NCBI GenBank assembly: GCA_951640165.1
Contig: OX621240.1
Coordinates: 5,592,713 to 5,656,712 of the forward strand
Source of the DNA: Pseudoips prasinana
Taxonomy: Eukaryota > Arthropoda > Insecta > Lepidoptera > Nolidae
Direction: 5' to 3'
Length of the DNA stretch: 64,000 nt
In this document: piece after piece, positions 29,532 through 39,330 of the stretch
Position numbering within the stretch: position 1 is the first letter of the stretch
How the letters are laid out: every line of letters begins with the position of its first letter
Position numbers and translations under genes: made by a program
The notes under the pieces: generated by a model
What the model was told of the DNA's origin: nothing
What the model saw: only the letters and a program-made list of their open reading frames with translations
The model's database searches: none

Positions 29532-30084
29532 AAAAAAATGGTAGCCAGCTCAGAAAGAATAATAGAATCACCCTTTATCAAACTACCAAGGGGTCAACTT
29601 TCATGACACCCATGGAAAGAAAGGCAAATGAAAAGGCGCAAATCGCAATTGTGCCTTTTTCGAAACCTCCATGGGATGGTTTTATTAGGAAAAATAATAT
29701 CGGTTTTATGTTTTATGAAACGCCGAATATAATTTGGATATGAAATATCGGTTTCATGTTTTATATATGAATATGAATTTAATATGATTTATTAAATAAT
29801 CTATGTATTTTTATTTTTCAGGTACGTGGTAGAGTTTACCTTGGGTAAGTTTTTTCAGTTCTGAATCCTCCAGTGTGGCTGTGATCCCAATATGTCACAA
29901 GACTTCGCTCAACTCATCCAAATTAAGAAAAATAAACTTCAGTTCAAGAAAAATAAATTACGTAAATTTTGGTAAATCCAAACGCGCACGTTTCAATTTG
30001 TAGTATCTTATAAAGTAAAAAAATAGGTGTTATTTACGCAGGCAAAGTAACGGACCGAAGCTAGCTTCAATAATAATAAATAAT
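29532..30084. other. No recognisable feature
   Basis: Short direct repeat ATATCGGTTT(T/C)ATGTTTTAT at about 29698 and 29745; otherwise unassigned. Confidence 0.4.
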
Positions 30085-30352
30085 AATGATAATATCCTGG
30101 GACACTATTTACACACGGCCATCTGATCCCAATCTAAGCAGAGCTCGTACTATAGAAACCAGATAACTGATATAATACATACACTACTTTTCTTTTGTAA
30201 ATACATACTTATATAGATAAATTAACCCAGACACAGGACAAACAGACATGTTCATGCACACAAGTATCTGTCCTGGGTAAGAATCGAACCCACGACCTCC
30301 GGCGTGAAAAGCAAGCATTTGCCAAACACGCCACCAGGCCCGTCAGTATTAT
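30085..30352 (-). repeat. SA SINE, full length
   Basis: The most complete reverse copy: ATT-type tail, CAGAGCTCGTACTATAGAAA, body, then GAATCGAACCCACGACCTCC, GGCGTGAAAAGCAAGCATTT and the head end CACCAGGCCCGT. The B-box complement GAATCGAACC is intact. Confidence 0.85.
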
Positions 30353-30534
30353 TCCATATAACATCAGCTATCTATCAGACAATAAAAACATAATTGTTTT
30401 TGTTATTAATTTTACCGTTTATCTTCATTTAAACCTTAGCCAACTAAGTGTTCTACCAAAACTCCGGGCGGTTTGTTTTTATAGCAATAAGATCTTACAC
30501 GAAGCGGATATTGCATGAAAGTTCAACTGCCCCA
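30353..30534. other. No recognisable feature
   Basis: Spacer. Confidence 0.4.
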
Positions 30535-30690
30535 CTAATATTAAAAATGCGGAAATTGTCTGTTTGTTACACAATCTCGTCCGAAAACCTGAACAGATTT
30601 GCATGAAATTTGGCATACAAATAGTCCATGATATTATTATACAGTCGGGGGCGAAGATAGATCATAAAGATTCACATGAAATAAGAGGCA
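30535..30690 (+). mobile_element. Helitron-like fragment
   Basis: ACTAATATTAAAAATGCGGA, then TGTCTGTTTGTTACACAATC and ACCTGAACAGATTTGCATGA, resemble the first half of ACTAATATTATAAA-type Helitrons. The 3' end is missing. Confidence 0.4.
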
Positions 30691-30699
30691 GACAACACC

Positions 30700-30948
30700 T
30701 AGTATTATCGTTTCAATGTCACACAGATCATCCTAGCCCCAAGCTAAGCAAAGCTTGTACTATGGGTACCAGGCGAAGATATACATTCTTATATAGATAG
30801 ATAAATACTTTACTTAAACATAGAAAACATCCATGACTCAGAACCAAATATTCGTGCTCATCACACAAATATTTGCACTTACCGGGATTCGAACCCAGGA
30901 CCACCAGCTTCGTAGTCAGGAGCACTACCAACTAGGCTACGGTGACCG
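30700..30948 (-). repeat. SB SINE, full length
   Basis: Reverse copy with CACACAGATCATCCTAGCCC tail side and GGGATTCGAACCCAGGACCA, then AACTAGGCTACGGTGACCGT, at the head. The frames 30728-30931 and 30833-31027 are by-products. Confidence 0.85.
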
Positions 30949-31338
30949 TCCGTCCGACCGGGATGAGATGGGGCGATCAAATTCTTCGCCATCACCAAGC
31001 GATGAATTTGATTTTTATAATAGATAGTTCCCTGTTAAATCCGAATAATAGGGCTCCAACGCGGCTTAACGATTATTATTTTATAACTTACTAATTTATA
31101 CCTATAGAACAGTTCAACGTGCAGATCCAAAATGAGGTGGAAGTCATTATTAAACTATTGTGCTGCTTCACGTATTGACCTCGCATTACCTTCTCTGCAC
31201 TTACAGACCAGTACGCATAATAATATCATAATAGCTTATAATAAATCCCTGGAGTAGTTTATCAAACAGATCTTGTAGCAACAAGGAACAACTTCCGTAC
31301 GTTTAAACGCTTTTGCCATACCTTTGCTCATAGCCAGA
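30949..31338. other. No recognisable feature
   Basis: CCGGGATGAGATGGGGCGAT at about 30957 recalls the R-SINE middle; the rest is unassigned. Confidence 0.35.
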
Positions 31339-31586
31339 CACTCTCACCAGTCTGTAAGTGATTGGTAAGGTTAAGCAACTAGGCTTGCGGTTAGTCCAAA
31401 GATGGGTGACCGCCAAAGTGGTTTTATTTCTGAGCATCTCCGTGCTTCGGAGGACACGTTAAGCTGTCGGTCCCGGTTGTAGCCATTAGGCAACAGTCGT
31501 TAAGCCATGTCAGAGGCCTAATGGGCGGCTTGAAAAACTCTGACACTAGGGTAACCACTGCCCATACCATAAGTAAGTAAGTATAC
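31339..31586 (+). repeat. S5: SINE with 5S-rRNA-like head, most complete copy
   Basis: GATTGGTAAGGTTAAGCAAC and GGTTAGTCCAAAGATGGGTG, then ACCGCC, follow the internal promoter region of 5S rRNA (its A box and C box regions). The body continues CTCCGTGCTTCGGAGGACAC and GTTAAGCCATGTCAGAGGCC and ends in (TAAG)n. It lacks the 5' third of 5S rRNA, so it is not a rRNA gene. Other copies: 40966, 62372, and a tail at 36904. Confidence 0.75.
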
Positions 31587-31999
31587 CTACTATAAACGTC
31601 GACACTGAACTAATTATATAGTTTAATTTTAAACTTCCCATCGCGTTAAAAGGCAACATCGTGTATTTGGTATACCCGCTTCCACCTTAAATACAACATT
31701 TAATAGTCCTCCCCTACCATATATTGCAAGGCCTTATAACGAACTGTCTGAATCAACCATAATAAAGTAGATATCTTCTCTAAGACTTTCTGAACATGCA
31801 GACACTTCCTATTGAATAATATTAGGCATGCTTAATTTAATAGTAGTTTCTTTCTTTATGAGATCAGGTAACGTAATGTCCCAGGATAATATTATTAAGT
31901 TTATCTTAATGTCATCATAATCAATACCAGCCGTACCTGTTGTGCAATTGAATTATTTCTATGTAAATGTAGTATAACAGTTCACTTGTTTATTTCTGA
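31587..31999. other. No recognisable feature
   Basis: Nothing assigned. Confidence 0.4.
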
Positions 32000-32412
32000 C
32001 TAGCTGCGTTATATGTATTTTATAAATTATCACAGCTTCTCTCCCGTAGGGGATAATATGTAGCCTATATGTTGACCCGACCTCTTAGTATTCATTATGA
32101 TCATCATATATATCAGCCGAAAGACGTCCACTGGTGGACAAAGGCCTCCCCCAAAGATCTCCACAATTGCCGGACTTGCGCTATCCGCATCCAGCGATTT
32201 CCAGCGTCTCTTAAGTAATATTCATGCAAAATTTGAAATAAATCCATGCAGTACTTTTTGAGTTTAGCCCGGAAATACATACAGACAAACAGACAAAAAC
32301 AATATTTTTGGCTTCGATATCGATTGTAGATCACGCCCCAAGTATCCTTTTTCAAAAATAATCATAGTACAGTTTTGACTTGGTTACGATTTCATTTATA
32401 TGTAGGTATAGA
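32000..32412 (-). mobile_element. Hel-1 Helitron interrupted by RTE-a
   Basis: CTAG end after A at 31999, body with GTAGCCTATATGTTGACCCG and TTTGAGTTTAGCCCGGA, and the TATAGA end before T at 32413. The CTAG-adjacent hairpin is decayed (GCTGCGTTATATG). The RTE-a insertion is at 32096-32207. Confidence 0.75.
32096..32207 (-). mobile_element. RTE-a fragment nested in Hel-1
   Basis: TATCAGCCGAAAGACGTCCA to CATCCAGCGATTTCCAGC. The Helitron sequence CTCTTAGTATTCAT lies to the left and CTCTTAAGTAATATTCATG to the right, an imperfect target duplication. So RTE-a is younger than this Helitron copy. Confidence 0.75.
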
Positions 32413-32686
32413 TTTTATTCGATGCGGGATTCAAGACAGTCGAAGTGATTCCCTAGGACATGACTGAGCATCACCGCTCAGTGTTATTTCATTGTGTGCC
32501 ACTGTTGATCCAAGCTTAGGTACAGGAGTTGCAATGGTGGGCAGAAGGGAGGAACTAGCCCCAATATAAAATTACAAAAAGGGACATCTGGCTATGACCG
32601 CTAAGTTATTATTACCTGGCTATGTCCGCCTAGCTATTATAACTTCCTTATGAGTTAAAAAAATTAAGAACTGTAGCATAGAGCGG
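32413..32686. other. Spacer with a short direct repeat
   Basis: CTGGCTATG(A/T)CCGC(C)TA appears at about 32588 and 32617. Otherwise unassigned. Confidence 0.4.
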
Positions 32687-32955
32687 TCAGAATGGCGGAC
32701 TTTAGCCCAAGCCAAGGTCGACTGTTTCGAGTCTGGAAGGCGCGCTGAGCTGGATACCAAGCGCGATGAATTGAAAGCCATACCACCTGCGGCGATCGAT
32801 TACAATTACGACAATGGTGTGCTCACATGTCCGCAATGTGCGAGTCAAATAAAATTGGCTACATAAGTCACATGCGAGCACACGAACGTCGGCTACAGTA
32901 GGAGAAGAAGCGGTCGCCGTGGCCGAAATCGACCGGGACCACATCATCATCATCA
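32687..32955 (+). pseudogene. LINE 3' end with C2H2-like C-terminus
   Basis: One frame gives DELKAIPPAAIDYNYDNGVL, then TCPQCASQIKLATYVTC-like text (with a small frame change) and a basic end SRRRSGRRG before (ATC)n. A CxxC followed by an H-rich end near a simple-repeat tail is seen in several non-LTR polyprotein C-termini. Related reverse copy at 9030-9240. The clade is uncertain. Confidence 0.5.
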
Positions 32956-32964
32956 TCATTCAGC

Positions 32965-33590
32965 CGTGTAGCTTCCGGCCTAGAAACAACAACAGGGCCA
33001 CCCCATATCATCCCGTGGGTATCATAAAAGACGACTAAATGATACAGTAGGTAGTCGGGCAGCAGTACCACTTGTATACTATAGCTACCACCTACGTGCG
33101 GTCACGAACTACCTATTCAAGCGCGGTGACTACGGCAAACTCCTCCAAATAAAATAAAATAAAAAAGGTTTTTATTCACATAGACTTTAAAAAAGCGCTT
33201 GTAAATAGTCAGAACATGTTTGTAGTAATGCAGTTATTATTTCTAGTTACATATTCCAGATATTTAGGTACACGGAATGTTAAAACATTTATACAATTTA
33301 TTTTATAATGATAGTGACATTAAGCTAGCTTGTATAAAGTTATTGTCAAAGAGATTATGTTTAGTTGAAGTTTTTAATATTATGTATTGAAATTTATATT
33401 TTACTACATATTGTCAGAATGGTTCTGTCTATATTAAGGTATGAATTCAGTATTATTATTATAACGGACCTTGTGTTTAAAACGACAGTCGCGCTTTAAT
33501 GCTACCACCGGATCCAATGCGCAAATGGCAACGTTATGGCCTTTAGGGGAGGCTTTTGTCCAGCAGTGGACGATATAAGGCCGACTATGA
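32965..33590 (+). mobile_element. RTE-b 3' tail, split by LINE-G
   Basis: CAGGGCCACCCCATATCATC and AAGCGCGGTGACTACGGCAA precede LINE-G at 33148-33425. After it come GGCAACGTTATGGCCTTTAG and GTCCAGCAGTGGACGATATA, then TGATGAGTTGATG. The same order of blocks is found at 52020-52950. The 3' end resembles RTE-a. Confidence 0.6.
33148..33425 (-). mobile_element. LINE-G 3' UTR inserted in RTE-b
   Basis: Begins with an AAATAAAAT tract and AAGGTTTTTATTCACATAGA; the longest copy of this tail. Confidence 0.65.
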
Positions 33591-33797
33591 TGAGTTGATG
33601 CCTTGTTTGCTAGAAATCCAACAGCTTTAACCCTGCTTTCCAAAGCTTAAATTTAATTTTTAAAACAGCTTTCACTTTATGTTAAATACTTAAAAAATAA
33701 CCGCAAAAGTGCAAGCATTGTACGACGCCATTTTAATGGTTCAAAACAAGATCGTTTTATTTAACAGCTGTTATACAAGATGTAACATAAATAGTGT
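33591..33797. other. No recognisable feature
   Basis: Spacer; the minus frame 33434-33643 overlaps RTE-b and is not a gene. Confidence 0.4.
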
Positions 33798-33918
33798 ACA
33801 CACGGCTACATATCATGCTATACACTTCCAGTATAAGCTGATCTAACGTTGTATAGGATTTCCATACAATGTCAGGTCAGCTTTTACTGGAAATGTATAG
33901 CTTGATATATAGCCGTGT
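33798..33918. mobile_element. 121-bp foldback MITE
   Basis: ACACGGCTACATATCATGCT and the right end are complementary with a few mismatches for about 55 bp, leaving an 11-bp centre. Confidence 0.8.
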
Positions 33919-34112
33919 AACTTGAGGAGCCCAATTTGCCTTTGCAACCGAACAACGTGTAGCACATGAACATACAAAATAAACTAATACAATTAAGTTC
34001 CCATGCAATAATAACGTTTAGCTGATGCATTTTTTACAGTGCGCCACAGAATAGATGTCGTATTTAAAAAAAAAAGATATAAAAACTGTTATTTTTTTAT
34101 GAAGGGCCGGTT
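33919..34112. other. No recognisable feature
   Basis: Spacer. Confidence 0.4.
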
Positions 34113-34170
34113 GGTGTTGATGGTAGAAATCTACTCGCCTTTCATGCCGAAAGTCGTGGATCCAACCCAC

Positions 34171-34904
34171 ACGTCACCTACAGACTGACTCAGATACTCA
34201 CCGGACACGGGTGTTTCGGTGAGTATCTGTGCCGGATCGGCCGAGAAGTGACGACACATTGTCACCATTGCGGGAGCGACCTGGACTCTGCCCAGCATAC
34301 GCTGGAGGAGTGCCCGACCTAGGAGGCCGAGAGACGAGTCCTGGTCGCTGAGATCGGACGGGATCTTTCGCCGCCAGCAGTCGTGTATGCGATGCTGGCT
34401 GGCGACTCCACCAAATGGGACGCCGTGGTCTCCTTCTGCGAAGCAGTCATGCTCTTCTGGAGCATGGTCGAGCGGGATCGGGAACGAGCCGACCCCACTC
34501 GTAGACGGAGGAGGCGTCGGGACGGCGGCGGCAGCCGTTAGCCCTACTCCCCTCGGGGTTGCGATGGCAGTATGAGAAGTGTCCTCTACTGCCGCCACGT
34601 GCAAGTAACCGGCAAGACAGCGAACTGTTTGTGGCGCAGTCGCTGTGCCGTACTGGCAGGAGTCGGCAAATGGGGAGGGCAGCCCACAGCTCTCCCCGGG
34701 TGCGTGTCCCGACCATCTGGGACACGGTGCAAAAGGGGGGCACTGGAGCAACATAACCGCGTACCCGGGGCTCCCTTTATCAGGCGCCAGAAGAAGTCCA
34801 CGGCAGGTTAGGTTTAGTCGGTGCGAGTCCGACATACCCTCCCGCAGACACTTTTTGCGGGTGGCATGCATTAGCATTCCCCCTGCCCTGTCAAAAACAA
34901 AAAA
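34171..34904 (+). mobile_element. 5'-truncated R1-clade LINE with 13-bp target duplication
   Basis: GGATCCAACCCAC flanks both ends (34158-34170, 34905-34917). The 3' UTR (about 34542-34890) ends GTCAAAAACAAAAAA. Much richer in GC than its surroundings. A homologous 3' UTR is at 48025-48355. Confidence 0.85.
34173..34541 (+). pseudogene. R1-clade LINE C-terminus, one stop
   Basis: Frame from 34173 to the stop at 34539-34541: YRLTQILTGHGCFGEYLCRI, then HCHHCGSDLDSAQHTLEEC, then VSFCEAVMLFWSMVERDRER and an Arg-rich end. LTGHGCFGEYL with CxxC...H...C is characteristic of R1-type elements. An in-frame TAG at 34320 replaces what is normally a Trp in the CPxW segment. The long minus frame at 34131-34877 is the antisense shadow of this GC-rich DNA. 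Reverse transcriptase and endonuclease are missing. Confidence 0.85.
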
Positions 34905-35073
34905 GGATCCAACCCACGACTCTCAACCTCTCCTACCCAAGACAGATATTTATGTGCTAAAATGTTATTAAACGCATGTTTATTAATTATTCTAAATTCA
35001 GTTACAGACACTAAAATATTTTTAATAATTCTATACCATATAACCAAAACTTACATACTATAATATTTAATAC

Positions 35074-35286
35074 CTACAAATAAAAAACTGAATTTAAATC
35101 GTCGCCTGCGGGCGAGGTGCCCAGAAAGCTGGCCACATTACCCCGTTGAATAGCGAGGCTAATACGTTGTTTTAAGTACGAGCCAGCTCTCTGGTCACCT
35201 GACGACTTGATTAGACGCCTGGACAGCTCCCTAACGAAAACACGTGCTTCTAGACCCCAGGGACCCATTGTTTCCACCCCAAAGGG
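35074..35286 (-). pseudogene. LINE C-terminal module (GDQRAG...QRISLAIQ)
   Basis: Reads METMGPWGLEARVFVRELSR, SGDQRAGSYLKQRISLAIQ and GNVASFLGTSP to a stop. Shared with 12879-12995 and 54650-54765. GPWG...RL(I)...GDxRAG...QRxSxAIQRGN is a recurrent C-terminal signature of reverse-transcriptase-bearing repeats; I do not know its biochemical role. The frame is open for 67 codons. Confidence 0.55.
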
Positions 35287-35465
35287 AAGAAAGATATATC
35301 CTCCACCGATTGAAATATATTTTCTTCGCTTCGTTATTTTTTATGTGCTTGAACATATTATATGTTTGTCCTGAGTCTGGGTTGGTACATGCTATGTCGG
35401 TAATTAGCATGTTAATACTGCTCCTGAACCAGTATGGTACTAAGCGGTACTAAGCGGCGATTTAC

Positions 35466-35757
35466 AATGGGCAGGTTGGCAGTTGGTGAATGATCGCCTT
35501 TCAAGCCGTAGGTCGTGGGTTCGATTCCCACCCAGAACAGATATTTGTGTGCGTAAACATATCAGTTTTTCCTGAGTCTGGGTAAAATATCATATAAGTA
35601 TATAATAATCATAAATAAATATATATTTATCTATATAAGTATGTACTTACAAAAGAATAAGTATTATAAGTATATTGGTAATCGGTTTCAATAGTACAAG
35701 CTCTGCTGAGTTTGGGATCAGATGGCCGTGTGTGAACAATGTCCCTGGATATTATGT
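35466..35757 (+). repeat. SA SINE, full length
   Basis: Head GGGCAGGTTGGCAGTTGGTG, B box GGTTCGATTCC, core TTCCTGAGTCTGGGTAAAAT, an expanded ATA region and tail CAGATGGCCGTGTGTGAAC. Confidence 0.85.
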
Positions 35758-36059
35758 GTTTATTTACATGGGTAGATTGGGATTTTTAAGTGACGTCCAC
35801 TATTTATGTTACAAGTTGTAGATATAAATTGTGTCAACAGTTTTCAAGTTTCATTTGAAGTTATTAAGATTAAAAGATAATATGACTTGTAACTTTTATA
35901 TTCGGCTTTAATCTTCCCATAGATTTAATTAATTTTTAGATTGTATAAAAGTAGGTATAGTTAGTTGTCCGTGACCACTGAAATGTTGTAACAGAGCGAT
36001 AGATCTATTAGAACTCGCATCGTTAATAATCGTGTTCGCTTTGTTCAATGTTTAAATTC
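35758..36059. other. No recognisable feature
   Basis: AT-rich spacer. Confidence 0.4.
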
Positions 36060-36395
36060 AGGTAGTCCTCGAAGGGCACCCATCTGAATGGCACCTGCGC
36101 GAATGGCACCTAGCCTAGTCCACGAAAGGCAATATAAGAAAATACTACTCTTAAGTAAAGTGCGTAATATTAGTAGTGTTAATAAACGTTCTAGTGATTT
36201 TTAGCGATATATTTCATTTAATAACCTAGGTTACTATAACGGTTAACGTTGGTGACTTTCGTGGACAAGAATGCAAAAAATAAATTGAATCGACGAAGAT
36301 CACCTGCCAAAAGTATTGATAGGTGCCTTTCGTGGACTAGGCTAGGTGCCATTCGCGCAGGTGCCATTCAGATGGGTGCTCTTTGTGGACTACCT
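36060..36395. mobile_element. MITE with 72-bp inverted ends
   Basis: Left 36060-36131 and right 36324-36395 are complementary over 72 bp with three mismatches and no gap. The arms carry the sub-repeat GAATGGCACCT twice and CCACGAAAGGCA. The 192-bp interior has no lasting frame. No target duplication found. Confidence 0.85.
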
Positions 36396-36540
36396 CAGCT
36401 TAAGTTATGTCTATTCCATTACATTGAGAGCTATTCCTAGCTTGACGAGATTAAGCACTTAGGTACGCGGTGAGTATATAGTTGGGTGACCAAAAGAATA
36501 GTCAATATTATAAAGTCTATTTTCCTTCAGATGGCAGGTA
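36396..36540. other. No recognisable feature
   Basis: Short spacer. Confidence 0.4.
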
Positions 36541-36903
36541 AGACTGCCTTGTTGGTATATCGGTAGCATGTTCACCCGCAGAGAACGAGGTCCTGGGTTC
36601 AAATCCCGGGTCGGGCCAAAAAGTGTTATTGGGATTTTTCTGTTAAGAAAATTTCTCAGTATCAGCCGGAAGTCTGGGAGTTGGCGGTATTACACCCTCG
36701 GATAGCACATAAAGCCGTTGATCCTGAACCTGAACTCTTTCCGGTGGTGTCGCTAGGCGTCCCATCGGATCATGAGATAGATGGAATAGAAAGTGCTCCT
36801 GTGTTTGCGCACACACTTGAGCACTATAATATGTCCCGCGCAGATGGCTAATCTCTGTTGAGACTGGCCGCCGTGGCCGAAATTCGGCTGGAAGGAGGAC
36901 ATA
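36541..36903 (+). repeat. SD SINE, full length
   Basis: Head TAAGACTGCCTTGTTGGTAT, B box GGTTCAAATCC, AAAAAGTGTTATTGGGATTT body, CGTCCCATCGGATCATGAGA and CCGTGGCCGAAATTCGGCTG tail. The minus frame 36643-36918 is a shadow. Confidence 0.85.
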
Positions 36904-36998
36904 AGGCTGTCGTCCCATCTAAAGCCATAATAGAAGCCATGTCAGAGGTTTATTTGACGGCTCTAAAAACGACACTGCGGTAAACACGGGCAATGTTA
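36904..36998 (+). repeat. S5 SINE tail fused to SD
   Basis: AAGCCATGTCAGAGGTTTAT and AAAACGACACTGCGGTAAAC match the last 95 bp of S5 (31339-31586) and directly follow the 3' end of SD. Confidence 0.6.
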
Positions 36999-37312
36999 CA
37001 ACAAAATTTGCATGTAACCATGCCGAATCGAATAAATGACTAAAAATATGAAATCCATTTATAAACAAACGAAGAAATCATCTAAACTTCATAAAAATAT
37101 CCTGCCAAGTGCGAGTCGGACTTGCGTACAAAGGGTTCCGATTTATAAAATCGCAAAACACGCGTTTGTTATAAGGGAGCCCCTCATAAATATTTATTTT
37201 ATTTTAATTATTTATTTTTAAGGTGAATATATAACTAAATATTCTGTGAATATTTCAAGCCTCTACTTGTTGCCGTTATCAATATCGAGTAAAACGGAGC
37301 AAAAAAAACACG
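36999..37312. other. Spacer with a repeat fragment
   Basis: GTGCGAGTCGGACTTGCGTA, then AAGGGTTCCG at about 37107, resembles a repeat I associate with lepidopteran genomes; too short to classify. Confidence 0.3.
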
Positions 37313-37517
37313 TTTTTTTTTAAAGACAACGCCCGCACTAGGGAATTTAATCCCTGTGTCGCGGGGTACTTTACAAACATATAATAGACGGAGACAAAAT
37401 ACATCCAGACTCAGAAAAAACATTTATGGGTCATACAAATAGTTGTCCGGCGCGGGACTCGAACCCGCGACACGAAGCGGCAAAGCGACTGTCTAAGCCG
37501 CTGCGCCACGCGTGCAG
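37313..37517 (-). repeat. SC SINE, full length
   Basis: AAAGACAACGCCCGCACTAG to CTGCGCCACGCGTGCAGT, B-box complement GGACTCGAACC intact. Confidence 0.85.
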
Positions 37518-37839
37518 TGTATACTTGTCGTTATTTATGAAAACATGTATAAATAACATTTAATTTATGAAATACAAAGAAACACACAGACAGACCAGTA
37601 ATTAGTAAGAAAGTACAAACCCAAAACACCCGTCTTTTTTACCGGAGGCTAATGAACCATGAAAATGGCACCACCTCAAAACAAGCGATTGAATCTTAAT
37701 TCATGGTACACAATAGCACCCGTAGTTCTTCGAAACCATAAACATTAGTTATTATGAGCTTACGGTTCTTTTATAGTGACACGCCACAGTATACGAACCA
37801 AACAGAAGGATTACAGAACTTAGTCTCTATATGAATCTA
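37518..37839. other. No recognisable feature
   Basis: Nothing assigned. Confidence 0.4.
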
Positions 37840-38162
37840 TCTATACATATAATAAAATCGTAAGAAAGTCAAAACTGTACATTGAATATTTTTTAAAAAG
37901 GATACTTAGGGCGTGATCTCCAATCGATATCGAATGCAAAAATATAGTTTTTAGAATTTTTGTCTGTATGTCTGTTTGTCTGTATGTATGCCCGGGCTAA
38001 ACTCAAAAAGTACTGCATGGATTTACTTCAAATTTTGCATGGATATTACTAAGAGGTCGGGTCAACATATAGGCTACATATTATCACGCTATCACCTACG
38101 GCTACGGGGAGGGGCTATGATAAATAAAATTTAACGCGAGTAAAGCCGCGGGGCACAGCTAG
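37840..38162 (+). mobile_element. Hel-1 non-autonomous Helitron
   Basis: A|TCTATACATATAATAAAATC at the 5' end and GCCGCGGGGCACAGCTAG|T at the 3' end, with a GCGAGTAAAGCCGCG hairpin just before CTAG. 323 bp, no coding. TC start, CTRR end, 3' hairpin and A/T insertion flanks are Helitron hallmarks. Confidence 0.85.
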
Positions 38163-38412
38163 TATACAATAAACGTATGCTGTCGTACTAGATAATTTGA
38201 CACATACATAATTTGACCTGCTGATAGACCTTATCTCATTTCGTCGTAGATCCGCTTAAATACGTGTGGTCTAACTTTTTTGTGCAATCCTGTCAATCGG
38301 CCTTCGTCGAAGAAAGGTGCAGTTTCACAATGTATTAAAATCCTTATCATCATCAGAAAACTTGACAATTGACAAGTTGTTTAACTTTTTAATCACACAT
38401 TTTTGACAAGTC
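38163..38412. other. No recognisable feature
   Basis: Nothing assigned. Confidence 0.4.
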
Positions 38413-38479
38413 CGTTATATTCAAAATTCAAAATTAATATCTAGTGTTCATTCCGCTAATTCTGAGTTTAATCAAGCCG
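38413..38479 (+). repeat. Fragment of the inverted-repeat element at 51648
   Basis: ATCTAGTGTTCATTCCGCTA, then TGAGTTTAATCAAGCCGGGA, corresponds to one arm of 51648-51947 and runs into RTE-a. Confidence 0.55.
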
Positions 38480-38812
38480 GGACCTCCCCAAAGATCTCCA
38501 CAATCCAGATATCCGCATCCAGCGATTTCCAGCGGCGGATCATCGGTCCATCTTGTAGGAGGCCTGCCCACACTGCGTCTTCCGGTTCGTGGTTGCCACT
38601 CGAGAACTTTTCTGCCCCAACGGCCGTCGGTTCTACGAGCTTTGTGTCCCGCCCACTGCCACTTCAGTTTTGCAATTCTTCAAACTTTGGTTCGCCTGCG
38701 GATTTCGACATTTCTGATTCGATCTCGCAAGGAAACTCCGAGCATTGCCCTTTGGGTGACCTTGAGCCTTCTAATAAGGCCCATAGTAAGCGATCACGTC
38801 TCTGTTCCAATA
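38480..38812 (-). mobile_element. RTE-a LINE fragment, long copy
   Basis: Lacks the extreme 3' tail but extends further 5' than other copies, through CTTTGTGTCCCGCCCACTGC and TGACCTTGAGCCTTCTAATA. The plus frames at 38444 and 38593 are antisense shadows. Confidence 0.7.
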
Positions 38813-39127
38813 TAAAAATGCAAATTACATACATGCATGTATGCATGTCTAAATCTTATAAGAGTCTCTCCTGTGTCCAAGATTTTCTGTGGTAATGCCT
38901 AAGGCAGTACAATACAGAATACATTGGCATCGGCTCACTCTTGTGGTAATTATTTAGATTCATTTCATTCAAATGGTTATTAATAACTGTCTGTTAATCG
39001 TACATTTAATAACTTATACTAATACAGATATGGAATAAATTCGATTGGCCTAGTTGCAGCGGAGAAGACATAAGATGAAATGTTTATCTTTCGGGGATAA
39101 CTGATATTTTAGTATTTTATTAATTGT
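38813..39127. other. No recognisable feature
   Basis: Nothing assigned. Confidence 0.4.
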
Positions 39128-39330
39128 ATTTTTAAAGACAACGTCCGCACTAGGGAATCAATATCGTGTGTCGTGGGGTTCTTTACAAACATATAATAGA
39201 CGGACACAAATTACATCCAGACTCAGAACAACTATATTTTATATTATGGGTCACACAAATAGTTGTCCAGCGCGGGATTTGAACCTGCGACACGAAGCGG
39301 CGAGGCGATGTCTTTCACGTCATAATCATA
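39128..39330 (-). repeat. SC SINE, head-truncated
   Basis: AAAGACAACGTCCGCACTAG to GACACGAAGCGGCGAGGCGA; the A-box half is missing. Confidence 0.75.

Larger units (their letters stand above)
34113..34965 (+). repeat. SA SINE split by an R1-clade LINE
   Basis: Head GGGCCGGTTGGTGTTGATGG to ATCCAACCCAC, then the LINE (34171-34904), then CCCAAGACAGATATTTATGT. A stray SA core piece (TTTGTCCTGAGTCTGGGT) also appears at 35368-35390. Confidence 0.7.

Noticed and set aside
31339..31410. 5S rRNA gene
   Set aside because: Only the internal control region is similar; the 5' third is missing, a terminator is absent, and several copies share a foreign body.
34131..34877. 248-codon gene on the minus strand
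   Set aside because: It is the antisense of GC-rich R1-clade LINE sequence whose sense strand has the characteristic LTGHG and CxxC motifs.
38444..38895. Overlapping plus-strand frames of 100-123 codons
   Set aside because: They are antisense to an RTE-a fragment, whose minus strand carries the polyprotein C-terminus.
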